Below are positions 26,426 through 35,550 of a DNA stretch of 64,000 nt, piece after piece. The translations under genes and the position numbers were made by a program. The stretch covers positions 1 to 64,000 of the forward strand of contig WRKO01000011.1 of NCBI GenBank assembly GCA_009782215.1. The letters are read 5' to 3'. Numbering within the stretch: position 1 is the stretch's first letter; each line of letters opens with the position of its first letter. Source of the stretch: Oscillospiraceae bacterium. GTDB taxonomy: Bacteria; Bacillota; Clostridia; Oscillospirales; UBA929. The notes below the pieces were generated by a model. It did not search any database. It worked only from the letters and a program-made list of their open reading frames with translations, and was not told the origin of the DNA.

Positions 26426-27619
26426 TCACCGTTTTGAGCCTAGAATCCGATACAGGGTTGATAAGCTGACGCCCATTTCGGCGGCGGCTTTTCGCTTGCC
26501 TTCAACGGTATTGCCGTGGATATTGAGCATGGCGCGGGCGTGGTCGCGCCCGTAGGCGGCGCGCATTTTACGCAGGGAACCGGCCGAAGGCTCGTTGGAC
26601 TTCTGGACGGCGGCGCCCATTAGATATGACGCCAGAATGATACCGCCGGGGCAGGCGTCAACGGCGGCCTCCACCGTTTCCCGCAGCTCGGCGGTGTTGC
26701 GCGGCCAGTCCTGACGGGACAGCATCTCCCGCGCCTCCTCCGCGAAGCCCTGCACATCCTTGCCTGTGGCGTTTGCCCTTGCCGAAGCGTAGCTGGCCGC
26801 GGCGGGGACGATGTCTTCCCTTCTGTCGCGCAGAGGCGGCAGAAAGACGGGCATGATGTTCATGCGGGAATACAAATCCTCGGGGAACTCGCCCCGCTTC
26901 GCCTTTTCCGCGATTCCCGGCTCCGCCGTGGCCATCAGGCGGGCGGTGAGCGGCTTGACGTCCAGCCCGCGCACGATATGGCGCGAGGTGTAGAGGTTGG
27001 TCGCCTCGCGCATAAGGACGAGGCTCCATGTGTCGATACGGTGGCAAAACAGCGTCCCGTTGCCGGCCTCCAGCGCGGCGTCCCGCAGGGCTTCGGGCGT
27101 GCTGTTTGCGCGAACGGTGACAAACGGGCGGTTTTGGCCCTTGTGCGCTATCCGGTGGAGGGCTTTGGCAAAATCCGTTTTGCCCAGCCCCGGCTCTCCG
27201 ATAATCAGCGCGGGCGTTTTCAGCAGCGCAAGCCTTTGGACGCGCTCCCAAACCGACACCATCGCTTCGCTGACGGTGGGCAGCGCGTCGGCTGACAATT
27301 CCTCGCTCACCGGGTCGGGACGGAACAGAAGGAGCGCCCCCACCAGCACATCGCCGCTCTTGACCGGATACGCCTCCATCAGTCCCGGCGCGGTTCCGCC
27401 GGAGCCTCTCAGCTCGATTCGGAAAGCTGTCTGGCTGACGCCCTCCAGCGCCGTTCTGACTTCGGGAAGATTTGAGAGGTCAATCTCCTCAAGCGACACC
27501 GGGCTGGGGCGCTCGTTGACATAGACCGTCTGCCCGTCGCGGTTGAGGAGCGCCGTGGGACAGGGAAGCGCTTCAAGAATCCCCAGCAGTAAATCCTGCT
27601 CTGCCTGCCTGTAATCCAT
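26426..27619 (-). CDS. sigma-54-activator-like regulator with degenerate AAA+ domain
   Basis: 397 residues: PAS-like domain (about 10-100), AAA+ domain with Walker A GEPGLGKT (141-148) and arginine-finger region LYSRMNIMPVFLPPLRDRRED, and a C-terminal Fis-type HTH (VEGKRKAAAEMGVSLSTLYRIL). Two hallmarks are lost: the GAFTGA loop that contacts sigma-54 is absent, and the Walker B/GTLFLDEI segment reads GTLFCHRID (188-196), removing the Asp-Glu pair. It therefore probably binds ATP and DNA but cannot remodel sigma-54 holoenzyme. It lies upstream of nothing obvious on its strand; its target is unknown. Confidence 0.85.
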   Translation of the reverse strand: MDYRQAEQDLLLGILEALPCPTALLNRDGQTVYVNERPSPVSLEEIDLSNLPEVRTALEGVSQTAFRIELRGSGGTAPGLMEAYPVKSGDVLVGALLLFRPDPVSEELSADALPTVSEAMVSVWERVQRLALLKTPALIIGEPGLGKTDFAKALHRIAHKGQNRPFVTVRANSTPEALRDAALEAGNGTLFCHRIDTWSLVLMREATNLYTSRHIVRGLDVKPLTARLMATAEPGIAEKAKRGEFPEDLYSRMNIMPVFLPPLRDRREDIVPAAASYASARANATGKDVQGFAEEAREMLSRQDWPRNTAELRETVEAAVDACPGGIILASYLMGAAVQKSNEPSAGSLRKMRAAYGRDHARAMLNIHGNTVEGKRKAAAEMGVSLSTLYRILGSKR

Positions 27620-27645
27620 TGATTACTCCCTCCGTTATCGTAAAG

Positions 27646-28341
27646 TCATATCAGCAAACCGCCTCGCGTAAGCGAGTATGTCTCCCCGCCCTCGCCCAGA
27701 ACGATAAAATCGGTCAGTCCGACGCCGATGAAACGAAGCGCGTCTTTCAGCCTTTTGGCCTCGGCGGCGTCTTTTTTTGAAGGCATCGGGGTTCCGTTCG
27801 GATGGTTATGGCCGACCAGCACGCCGGCGGCGTGATACTGGATGGCCGTTTTCACGGTCAGGCGAAGGCTGCTTTCCACACGAACCGACGACAAAGCCGC
27901 GTCCTTGGCCAAGCTTTCATGGATTAGACGGCCCTTCGCGTCCAGATACGCCAAGAGGACGCACTCGGCTTTTTGTCCGCCGAGACGGTTCCTGACAAAG
28001 GCTTCGGCCCGTTCCTCCGTATCCAGCGGGAGCCCCGGCCTAGCGGGAGGCTCGGCGCGGTATTCCCGCGCGATGTCGCCCATAAACCGAACAAATTCGG
28101 CGACGCCCGCCCCTACGCCCTCTACCTCCGCCAGCGCGTATGTCTCAGCTTCCAGCACGCCGCTCAGCGACCCGAAACGGTTGATGAGACGATGCGCCAT
28201 TTTGTTGGTATCTATGCGCGGAAGGGCAAAAAAGAGAAGCATTTCGAGCTGTTTGTGCGGTTCCGCCGGAAGTCCCTGCCTGCGGTACGCCTCCCGCATC
28301 CGCTCCCGGTGGCCTTTGTGCAGATTTTGTTCGCTATTCAC
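27646..28341 (-). CDS. radC: RadC family JAB/MPN-domain protein
   Basis: 231 residues. N-terminal HhH-like region and a JAB domain with the metal motif GHNHPNGTPMPSKKD (His-x-His...Asp). GTG at 28341 overlaps the pyrE stop by one base (TAGTG) without its own ribosome site, so it depends on pyrE translation. RadC's role in DNA metabolism is not firmly known. Confidence 0.93.
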   Translation of the reverse strand: MNSEQNLHKGHRERMREAYRRQGLPAEPHKQLEMLLFFALPRIDTNKMAHRLINRFGSLSGVLEAETYALAEVEGVGAGVAEFVRFMGDIAREYRAEPPARPGLPLDTEERAEAFVRNRLGGQKAECVLLAYLDAKGRLIHESLAKDAALSSVRVESSLRLTVKTAIQYHAAGVLVGHNHPNGTPMPSKKDAAEAKRLKDALRFIGVGLTDFIVLGEGGETYSLTRGGLLI

Positions 28342-28922
28342 TATTCATCAGCCCGGGGCACCGGGCGCGAGCCCGGCTTGACGCAAGGAATCCCCTCGGC
28401 GCAGAGAGGACATTCCTCCGCCGTCCATGCTGGAATGTGAACCTGAATCAACGCGTGAAACGGCACGTCAAACGGATTGACCCCGCCGGTGCGGTCTACC
28501 AAGGCGCCCACGCCGATGACCTCCGCTCCGTGGCTGCGGCACACCTCAATGACCTCCCTGACGCTGCCGCCGGTCGTCACGGCGTCCTCCACCACCAGAA
28601 CGCGTTCGCCCGGGCGGATGGAAAAGCCGCGCCGCAGCGTCATCACGCCGTTTTCCCGCTCTGTGAAGATATTGCGGCAGCCCAGATGGCGCGAAACTTC
28701 GTACGCCATAATCACCGCGCCCAGCGCCGGGCCGGCGACGGCGTCTATGCCGGAATACCGCGAGGCTAACGCCCGACAGAGCTTTTCGGCATACTCCGCG
28801 TGCTGAAATACGCGCCCGCATTGCATATATGTTGAGCCGTGGCGACCCGAGGAAAGGAGAAAATGCCCCTCCAGCCGGGCTCCCGATCGGTCAAGGATGT
28901 CCAGAACCGTCCGTTCGTCCAT
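28341..28922 (-). CDS. pyrE: orotate phosphoribosyltransferase
   Basis: 193 residues. The PRPP-binding motif VLVVEDAVTTGGSV, the catalytic loop FTERENGVMTLRRG and GPALGAVIMAYEVSRHLG identify OPRTase, making OMP from orotate. A C-terminal Cys pair (CPLC) is seen in the clostridial/archaeal subtype. Transcribed divergently from purL. Confidence 0.95.
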   Translation of the reverse strand: MDERTVLDILDRSGARLEGHFLLSSGRHGSTYMQCGRVFQHAEYAEKLCRALASRYSGIDAVAGPALGAVIMAYEVSRHLGCRNIFTERENGVMTLRRGFSIRPGERVLVVEDAVTTGGSVREVIEVCRSHGAEVIGVGALVDRTGGVNPFDVPFHALIQVHIPAWTAEECPLCAEGIPCVKPGSRPVPRADE

Positions 28923-28937
28923 AATAACCCCCTGTTA

Positions 28938-29042
28938 TTGACAAGCCTGCCAAGGGTACTGTATAATGACCGAGGAGCAGGCAGGGAGCGCGCAGCGCAT
29001 CCCTACGCCAACCATTATACAGTGCCGCCGCTAAAAATACAA
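28938..29042. promoter_or_regulatory. divergent purL / pyrE promoters
   Basis: Plus strand for purL: TTGACA (28938-28943), 18 bases, TATAAT (28962-28967). Minus strand for pyrE: TTGTAT (29037-29042), 17 bases, TATAAT (29014-29019). The two -10 regions form an exact inverted repeat, ACTGTATAATG and CATTATACAGT, 43 bases apart. Confidence 0.75.
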
Positions 29043-29053
29043 GGGGGTAACGC

Positions 29054-32000
29054 ATGAAAAATCAAGTCTTTCGCATTTTTGTGGAAAAGAAACCGGGGTT
29101 CGATGCCGCGGCGCGGCTGCTCTTTGAGGAGCTGACCGGGTATGTTGGCGTTCCCCTTACGGGGCTGCGCCTTTTTTCAAGGTATGACGTGCAGGGGATT
29201 AGCGCCGACGATTTCGAGCGCTGCCTGCCGGTGGTGTTCTCCGATACGCCCGCCGACGCCGTGTACCGCGAACACCTCCCGCCCTTTTCCGAAGACACGC
29301 CCGTCGTCATCTACGAAGCTCTTCCCGGACAGTTTGACGCCCGCGCCGACGCCTGCGGGCAAGGCGTCCAGCTTCTGCTGGGCGGGGAACGCCCGGTCGT
29401 GCGGAGCGCGACGGTGTTGGTTCTGAAAGGAGCCGGCGGCGGCGCGGCCGAACGCGTGACGGACTATCTCGTCAACCCCGTGGAGAGCCGTCTCGCGTCT
29501 CCCGACAAGCCCGAAACCCTTGCGCGCGTCTATCCCGCTCCCGAAAAAACGCAAATATTGCAAGGCTTTACCTCGCTCCCCAAGGAGGATATCCCGGCAT
29601 GGAGGGAACGGTTCGGGCTTGCTATGGATGACGTGGACGCCTTGTTTTTGCAGGAATATTTCCAAAAAGAAAACCGCGACCCGACGCTGACCGAGGTGCG
29701 CGTTCTGGACACCTATTGGTCTGACCATTGCCGCCACACGACCTTTTTGACGGAGCTTGAGGATATCACCATCGACGACGCCCGCGCGCGGGAGGCGTAT
29801 GAGCTGTTCCTCTCCGTCCGGGGGGACAAGCCGGTCACGCTGATGAGCGTTGCCACGGCGGCGATGCGGCATATGGAGCAGAAGGGGCTGCTGCCCCGTC
29901 TTGACCGCTCCGAGGAAATCAACGCCTGCTCGGTCAAGGTGACGGTGGATACCGACGAAGGGCCGCAGCCGTGGCTTCTAATGTTCAAAAATGAGACACA
30001 TAATCATCCGACTGAGATAGAGCCGTTCGGCGGCGCGTCCACCTGTGTCGGCGGAGCCATCCGCGACCCGCTTTCCGGGCGGGCCTACGTCTATCAGGCG
30101 ATGCGCGTCACCGGCGCGGCGGATCCGCGCGCGCCCATGTCCGATACCCTGCCGGGCAAGCTCCCGCAGCGCCGTCTGGTCACTGTCGCCGCCGCCGGAA
30201 ACAGCTCCTACGGCAACCAAATCGGCGTCGCCGCCGGTTTTACACGCGAGCTTTACCATCCCGGCTACGCCGCCAAACGGATGGAGCTGGGCGCGGTCGT
30301 CGCGGCGGCCCCCGCGCATCACGTTGTGCGAAAGGAGCCGAAGCCGGGGGATGTGGTTCTGCTCTTGGGCGGCGCGACGGGGCGCGACGGTATCGGCGGC
30401 GCGACAGGCAGCTCCAAGTCCCATGATATGGGAAGCGTGACCGAATGTTCCGCGGAGGTGCAAAAGGGCGACCCGCCGGAGGAGCATAAAATCCAGCGGC
30501 TCTTCCGCAAGGAGCGCGCGGCCCGTCTGATTAAGCGCTGCAATGATTTCGGCGCGGGCGGCGTCTCGGTGGCCGTGGGAGAGCTGGCCGACGGCCTGCG
30601 CGTCCGTCTCGACCGCATCCCGGTTAAATATGACGGGCTGAGCGGCACGGATTTGGCCATCTCCGAGTCTCAGGAGCGGATGGCTGTGGTCGTCGCGCCC
30701 GAAGACGCGTCGGCGTTCTGCCTTGAGGCGGACAAGGAAAACCTGTCCTGCACGCTGATTGCCGAGGTGACGGACGAGCGCCGCCTTGTGATGGAATGGG
30801 AAGGCGAAGACATCGTCTCCCTTTGCCGGGATTTCCTCAATTCGGCGGGGACAAGAAAGACCGCCGCCGCGCATATCAAGCCGCCCGCGCCGCAAAAGCG
30901 GCGGCCTTGGGAGGATGCTTCCCTGTCCGCGTCGGAACGGCTGCTGCTGCTTGCGTCCGACCTGAATTTCTGTTCCCAGCAGGGCGTCGCGGAGCTGTTT
31001 GACTTCTCCGTCGGGGCGGGAACCGTCTTGGCGCCCCACGGCGGGCTGGCGGGCGCCGCGCCGGAGCAGGTGACGGCGATGCTCATTCCCGCGCGCAAAA
31101 GCCGTACCGCCAGCGTGATGAGCTACGCGTTCGACCCGCACATCGACGATGTGTTCGGCGGCGGCGTCTACAGCGTGGTAACCAGTGTCGCCAAGCTGAT
31201 TGCGGCGGGCTGCGGCTTGGAGGACGCCTATCTCTCCTTGCAGGAATATTTCCCCCGCCCCGGAAAGGATTCGGAGATGTGGGGGCTGCCGTTCGCGGCG
31301 GTGCTGGGGGCGTTTTGGGCGCAGATGGGGCTGTCTGTCGCCGCCATCGGCGGCAAGGACTCCATGTCCGGCACCTTTGAGGGCGCGTCCGGGCGCATCG
31401 ACGTCCCCCCCACGCTGGTCAGCTTTGCCATCGCGGCCACCCCCGCGGCGCAAATCCTGCCGTCGCATTTTGTGCGGCGGGGCAGCAACCTTTACCTGAT
31501 GGAGGCCCCCGTCCGGGAGGACGGGCTGCCTGACTTGGAAGGCTTGCGCGAGATGTGGGAGCGCCTGCGCGGGTATATCGGCCGGGGTGCGGTTCTCTCT
31601 GCGTACGCCTGCGAGCTGGGCGGCACGGCCGGGGCGCTGGCCCACATGAGCCTTTCCGGTCTGGGCGCGCGCGTCGAGCCGGCCTTGTACGACGACGGGT
31701 TTTTCTCCGCGCCGTGGGGCAGCATTGTGTTTGAAAGCCCCCAGCACATAGAGTGGGAGCGCCTGATTGGTTCGGTTGTGCAGAAGTCCGAGCTTCAGCT
31801 CGGCGGCGACTTCATCCCGATTGACAGCCTTTATGCCGCGTGGTGGAAGCCGCTGGAGAGCGTTTTCCCCACCGAAATCCCCCAGCCGGCAATACAAGTC
31901 CCGGTTTTGGAGCATATCCGGCGCGCCCCGCCGCCCGTTCATCTGCTCAGCGCCCACCCTCTGGCCGTCATCCCCGTTTTGCCCGGAACCAACGGCGAAT

Positions 32001-32752
32001 ATGACGTTGCGGCGGCGTTGGAGACGGCCGGGGCCGTGACCGAAACGCTGGTTGTCCGCAACCTGCGCCCCGACTGGCTGGAGCAGTCGGTGGAGGCGCT
32101 GGAAAAGGCCCTGCGGAAAGCGCAAATGCTCATTCTGCCCGGGGGAAGCTCGGGCGGCCACGAGTCTGGAGGCTCCGGGAAATACATGGAAGCCCTCTTG
32201 CGGAACCCGCGCCTGACCGAGGCGGTGCGCGACCTGCTCCAACGGCGCGGCGGCCTGATTTTGGGCATCGGCGGCGGCTTTCAGGCGCTGGTCAAGCTGG
32301 GGCTTGTCCCCTATGGGGATATCCGCGACGCCGCAGAAGACAGCCCCGCGCTGACCGTCAACGCCATCGGGCGTCATCAGGCGCGGTACGTCCACACACG
32401 GGTTTCCTCCGTCCTCTCCCCGTGGCTGACACGGTGCGCCCCGGGCGAAATCCATACCGTGCCGGTATCGCACGGCGACGGGCGCTTCACGGTAAACGGC
32501 TTCATCGCGGAAAGCCTGAGCCGAAACGGTCAAATCGCCTTCCAATACTGCGACGTCAAGGGCGTCCCGAGCATGGCCACCTTCATCAACCCCAACGGCT
32601 CAACGCTGGCGGCGGAGGGCGTCACCAGCCCGGACGGCCGCGTGCTGGGCAAAATGGCGCACTCGGAACGCACCGGCTTCTTCGTGGGCAAAAACGTCCC
32701 CGGCAACAAAGAACAGCCGATTTTCGAGGGCGGCGTTCGGTATTTCAGATAA
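29054..32752 (+). CDS. purL: phosphoribosylformylglycinamidine synthase, fused type, with defective glutaminase domain
   Basis: 1232 residues: PurS-like N-terminus, two AIRS-like synthetase halves (SDHCRHTTF, ETHNHPTEIEPFGGA, DLAISESQERM, IGGKDSMSGTF) and a C-terminal class I glutamine amidotransferase domain from about 980. It makes FGAM from FGAR, ATP and glutamine. In the amidotransferase domain the nucleophile motif GICNGFQ reads GIGGGFQ, so the catalytic Cys is Gly1073; the oxyanion region PGGFSxGDEPDGSGK reads PGGSSGGHESGGSGK, while the His (VSHGDGRF) remains. The synthetase part looks intact. It may use free ammonia or another glutaminase. GGGGGT precedes the ATG. Confidence 0.94.
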   Translation: MKNQVFRIFVEKKPGFDAAARLLFEELTGYVGVPLTGLRLFSRYDVQGISADDFERCLPVVFSDTPADAVYREHLPPFSEDTPVVIYEALPGQFDARADACGQGVQLLLGGERPVVRSATVLVLKGAGGGAAERVTDYLVNPVESRLASPDKPETLARVYPAPEKTQILQGFTSLPKEDIPAWRERFGLAMDDVDALFLQEYFQKENRDPTLTEVRVLDTYWSDHCRHTTFLTELEDITIDDARAREAYELFLSVRGDKPVTLMSVATAAMRHMEQKGLLPRLDRSEEINACSVKVTVDTDEGPQPWLLMFKNETHNHPTEIEPFGGASTCVGGAIRDPLSGRAYVYQAMRVTGAADPRAPMSDTLPGKLPQRRLVTVAAAGNSSYGNQIGVAAGFTRELYHPGYAAKRMELGAVVAAAPAHHVVRKEPKPGDVVLLLGGATGRDGIGGATGSSKSHDMGSVTECSAEVQKGDPPEEHKIQRLFRKERAARLIKRCNDFGAGGVSVAVGELADGLRVRLDRIPVKYDGLSGTDLAISESQERMAVVVAPEDASAFCLEADKENLSCTLIAEVTDERRLVMEWEGEDIVSLCRDFLNSAGTRKTAAAHIKPPAPQKRRPWEDASLSASERLLLLASDLNFCSQQGVAELFDFSVGAGTVLAPHGGLAGAAPEQVTAMLIPARKSRTASVMSYAFDPHIDDVFGGGVYSVVTSVAKLIAAGCGLEDAYLSLQEYFPRPGKDSEMWGLPFAAVLGAFWAQMGLSVAAIGGKDSMSGTFEGASGRIDVPPTLVSFAIAATPAAQILPSHFVRRGSNLYLMEAPVREDGLPDLEGLREMWERLRGYIGRGAVLSAYACELGGTAGALAHMSLSGLGARVEPALYDDGFFSAPWGSIVFESPQHIEWERLIGSVVQKSELQLGGDFIPIDSLYAAWWKPLESVFPTEIPQPAIQVPVLEHIRRAPPPVHLLSAHPLAVIPVLPGTNGEYDVAAALETAGAVTETLVVRNLRPDWLEQSVEALEKALRKAQMLILPGGSSGGHESGGSGKYMEALLRNPRLTEAVRDLLQRRGGLILGIGGGFQALVKLGLVPYGDIRDAAEDSPALTVNAIGRHQARYVHTRVSSVLSPWLTRCAPGEIHTVPVSHGDGRFTVNGFIAESLSRNGQIAFQYCDVKGVPSMATFINPNGSTLAAEGVTSPDGRVLGKMAHSERTGFFVGKNVPGNKEQPIFEGGVRYFR

Positions 32753-32790
32753 GGGCGCGGCGTTCACCCGCGCCGGCTAAGGAGGGCGTT

Positions 32791-34710
32791 ATGTGGCAGG
32801 ACTATAAGCATATCATCCCGCATATCGCCGTCGGGCGCGGCGTGCTTCGCGGCGTGGCGGACTGGGTTTTGTCGCGGGGGTATCAGACCGTCCTTGTTGT
32901 GACCGACCCCAACACCCGCCGCGTGGCGGGAGACGCGGTGTTGTCACAACTGCGAAATGCGGGGCTGCAAGTGCGCGAGTGCCGCTATGAGCAGGACGAG
33001 CCGCTGCCGGACGAGACGTCGATTGGCGCGCTGCTGGCGGCGTATACGCCGGATGTTGACTTGATTTTAGGCGTCGGCGCGGGAACCGTCAACGACCTCT
33101 GCACCTATGTCGGCGCGAAGGTCGGACGCCCGTCCGCCATCGCCGGCACGGCGCCGTCGATGGACGGATACGCCTCCCTCGGCTCGGCCATGCTGCTCGG
33201 CGGGATAAAAATCACGCCGCCGACGCAATGCCCGGAGGCGATTTTCTGCGACACGGACATCCTGCAAAACGCTCCCCGGCGCTTGATTGCGGCGGGGCTG
33301 GGCGATATGCTGGGCAAATATACCGCGCTGGCCGACTGGAAGCTCTCGCGCTTAATTACAGGCGAGCCGATGCCGGAGGATATCCATTCGCTGGTTGAGA
33401 CGGCTCTTGAAAAGTGCGTAAAAACCCCGGACGACATTCAAAGCGTCGCCGAAGGGCTGATTTTGAGCGGCATCGCCATGAGCCTGTACGGCGACAGCCG
33501 CCCCGCGTCAGGCACCGAGCATCATCTGGCCCACTACTGGGAAGCGCGCTACCTCAAGGAAGGCAGGCCCCATATCCCGCATGGCATCAAGGTGGGGCTG
33601 GCGGCCGTGGCGGCGCTGGCGCTGTGGAAGGAGCTTCCGTCTGTCCAGCCGCCGGAAACGCTTGCGCCGCTTTGGCCAGATATTCTCAACATTGCGAAAT
33701 CACTGCCCTCGCCGGGAGAGCTGGCGGATATGCTCAAAAAGGCGGGCGCGCCGGTGCGTCCGAGTGAAATCGGCTTGACCGGGAGCATCCTGACCGACAG
33801 CGTGGTTTACGCCCGTGACCGCAAGCCGCAGATGTACACGCTGCTGCAGCTCTTGGGCGGCATGGGGCGGCTGGAGGACTTTTCCCAGAGGGCGGCGCGG
33901 TATTTTGAGCAAAACGCCCTGTCCGGCGTCAAATGCTTTGTGCTGGACATGGACGGGACGATTTATTTGGGAGACAGGCTCTTCCCGTTTACGAAAGGGT
34001 TTCTGGCGGAGCTGGAAAGAAGCGGGCGGGACTGTCTGTTTTTCACCAACAATTCATCGCAAAACGCGGCTTTCTACCACAAAAAACTTGAACGCATGGG
34101 CGTTCCCGTTCCGCCGGACAAGCTCCTCATGTCTACGCACGTTTTACTGGACTGGCTCCAAGCCAACGCGCCCGGACGGCGGGTTTTCGCCGCCGGCACA
34201 AAGCCGCTGATTGCGGAGCTTGAGAGCGCGGGGTATACCGTGACCGAGAAGGCGCCGGACTTTTGCGTCTTGGGCTTTGACCGCGACATGGACTACCGGC
34301 GGCTCACGGCTTTGTGTGATTTTGCCCGTTCCGGCCTGCCCGTCTACGGCGTCAACATGGACTATAACTGCCCGGTGGAGGGCGGCTATGTCCCCGATTG
34401 CGGGGCGCTGGCGGCGGCGGTGACGGCTTCGGCGGGCGTGGAAATTGAGTTTTTCGGCAAGCCCTCCCGCCGCGCGCTGGACTACATCCTCCGGCAGACG
34501 GGATACGCGGAGGAGGCGCTGTGCTTTGTCGGCGACCGGCTGTATACGGACGTCGCCATTGCCTCCGGCACAAAGGCGCGGTCGGTTCTGACGCTTTCGG
34601 GCGAGACAAAGCGCGGGGACACGGACGGCTCCCCGTTTGTGCCGGATTTAACGGTAAAGGATTTGTCGGAATTGACAGACTATCTAGCCTCCGACGCTTT
34701 TGAAGCCTAG
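32791..34710 (+). CDS. glycerol-1-phosphate dehydrogenase - HAD phosphatase fusion
   Basis: 639 residues. Residues 1-~375 are an EgsA/AraM-type NAD(P)-dependent glycerol-1-phosphate dehydrogenase: LILGVGAGTVNDLCTY, GTAPSMDGYAS, GDMLGKYTALADW, SGTEHHLAHYWE and HGIKVGLA supply the cofactor and metal sites. From ~380 follows a class IIA HAD phosphatase: DMDGTIY (nucleophile Asp386), FTNNSS and VGDRLYTDV. The pair could turn DHAP into G1P and then dephosphorylate it, or a related polyol phosphate. The ATG at 32791 follows GGAGGG. It is 38 bases after purL and overlaps the convergent YitT gene by 27 bases. Confidence 0.88.
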   Translation: MWQDYKHIIPHIAVGRGVLRGVADWVLSRGYQTVLVVTDPNTRRVAGDAVLSQLRNAGLQVRECRYEQDEPLPDETSIGALLAAYTPDVDLILGVGAGTVNDLCTYVGAKVGRPSAIAGTAPSMDGYASLGSAMLLGGIKITPPTQCPEAIFCDTDILQNAPRRLIAAGLGDMLGKYTALADWKLSRLITGEPMPEDIHSLVETALEKCVKTPDDIQSVAEGLILSGIAMSLYGDSRPASGTEHHLAHYWEARYLKEGRPHIPHGIKVGLAAVAALALWKELPSVQPPETLAPLWPDILNIAKSLPSPGELADMLKKAGAPVRPSEIGLTGSILTDSVVYARDRKPQMYTLLQLLGGMGRLEDFSQRAARYFEQNALSGVKCFVLDMDGTIYLGDRLFPFTKGFLAELERSGRDCLFFTNNSSQNAAFYHKKLERMGVPVPPDKLLMSTHVLLDWLQANAPGRRVFAAGTKPLIAELESAGYTVTEKAPDFCVLGFDRDMDYRRLTALCDFARSGLPVYGVNMDYNCPVEGGYVPDCGALAAAVTASAGVEIEFFGKPSRRALDYILRQTGYAEEALCFVGDRLYTDVAIASGTKARSVLTLSGETKRGDTDGSPFVPDLTVKDLSELTDYLASDAFEA

Positions 34711-35550
34711 CCCAAGCACCTCGCGGGCGTTTAGGAAAATCATAAAGCTCGACGGGTCTACCCGCTGCGCCGCCGCCTTCAAACGGCTGATTTCATGCGA
34801 ACGGGCGGCGACAATCAGCGTGGTGACCGGGCTGTTGGTGTACATTCCCCGCGCGTCCAAGCCGGTGCAGCCGCGATGTACCTCGTTGAGGATGGCGTCG
34901 GCCATTTCCTCCGGCTTATGGGTGACAATCAGCGCGGCGGAGGCGTGATCCATGCCCGAAAGCAGCATGTCAATGACGGTGGCTGAAACATACTGCACCA
35001 CGACGGCGTAGAGGGCCGCCTCGGGGCTGCGGTAGACAAACGCCGCCGCGATGATGACCGCGGCGTTGATGGTCAGGTTGACGCGCCCTAGGCTGATGTG
35101 CGGGCGTTTTCGGGTAATCATCTTGGCGATGATGTCGCTTCCCCCGGTGGTGGCGCCGCGTGAGAACACCGTCCCCAGCCCCAGCCCCATCAGCACGCCG
35201 CCGTACAGCACCGACAGCAGCTTGTCCTCGGTGATATGCCAATCGGCGATGTACGGCGTGAGAAAGTCAATCATCAGGCTGGACGCCACGGTCGCGGCGG
35301 CTGTGCGGATGAGAAACTGCCGCCCCATGCTTTTGAACGATATCAGAAAGAGGGGGAGGTTGAGCAGAATGACCATCATGCCCATCGGCAGAAAGCCGGT
35401 CAGATGCTCAATCATTTGCGCCGCGCCGCCCACGCCGCCGATGATAACCTCCGCCGGGCGGATGAAGGTCACAACGGCGGACGCATAGGCCAAATTGCCC
35501 GCAAAGATGAGCGCGTAGTCCAAAACAACGCGGCCCTTATGCTGTTTCAT
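34684..35550 (-). CDS. YitT family membrane protein
   Basis: 288 residues: five or six TM helices (YitT/DUF161; GGVGGAAQMIEHLTGFLPMG and GLGLGTVFSRGATTGGSDIIA) and a C-terminal DUF2179 cytosolic domain (HRGCTGLDARGMYTNSPVTTL). Function unknown, often next to metabolic genes. The ATG at 35550 follows GAGGTGATT; it overlaps the mrnC end by 14 bases. Confidence 0.92.
   Translation of the reverse strand: MKQHKGRVVLDYALIFAGNLAYASAVVTFIRPAEVIIGGVGGAAQMIEHLTGFLPMGMMVILLNLPLFLISFKSMGRQFLIRTAAATVASSLMIDFLTPYIADWHITEDKLLSVLYGGVLMGLGLGTVFSRGATTGGSDIIAKMITRKRPHISLGRVNLTINAAVIIAAAFVYRSPEAALYAVVVQYVSATVIDMLLSGMDHASAALIVTHKPEEMADAILNEVHRGCTGLDARGMYTNSPVTTLIVAARSHEISRLKAAAQRVDPSSFMIFLNAREVLGLGFKSVGG

Noticed and set aside
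29978..32545. Very long open frame antisense to purL
   Set aside because: It is the reverse shadow of a GC-rich coding gene with third-position GC; residues are Arg/Gly/Pro-rich without domain motifs.
32422..32790. Upstream extension of the dehydrogenase-HAD fusion
   Set aside because: It overlaps the PurL C-terminus in another frame; ATG 32791 with GGAGGG begins the conserved sequence.
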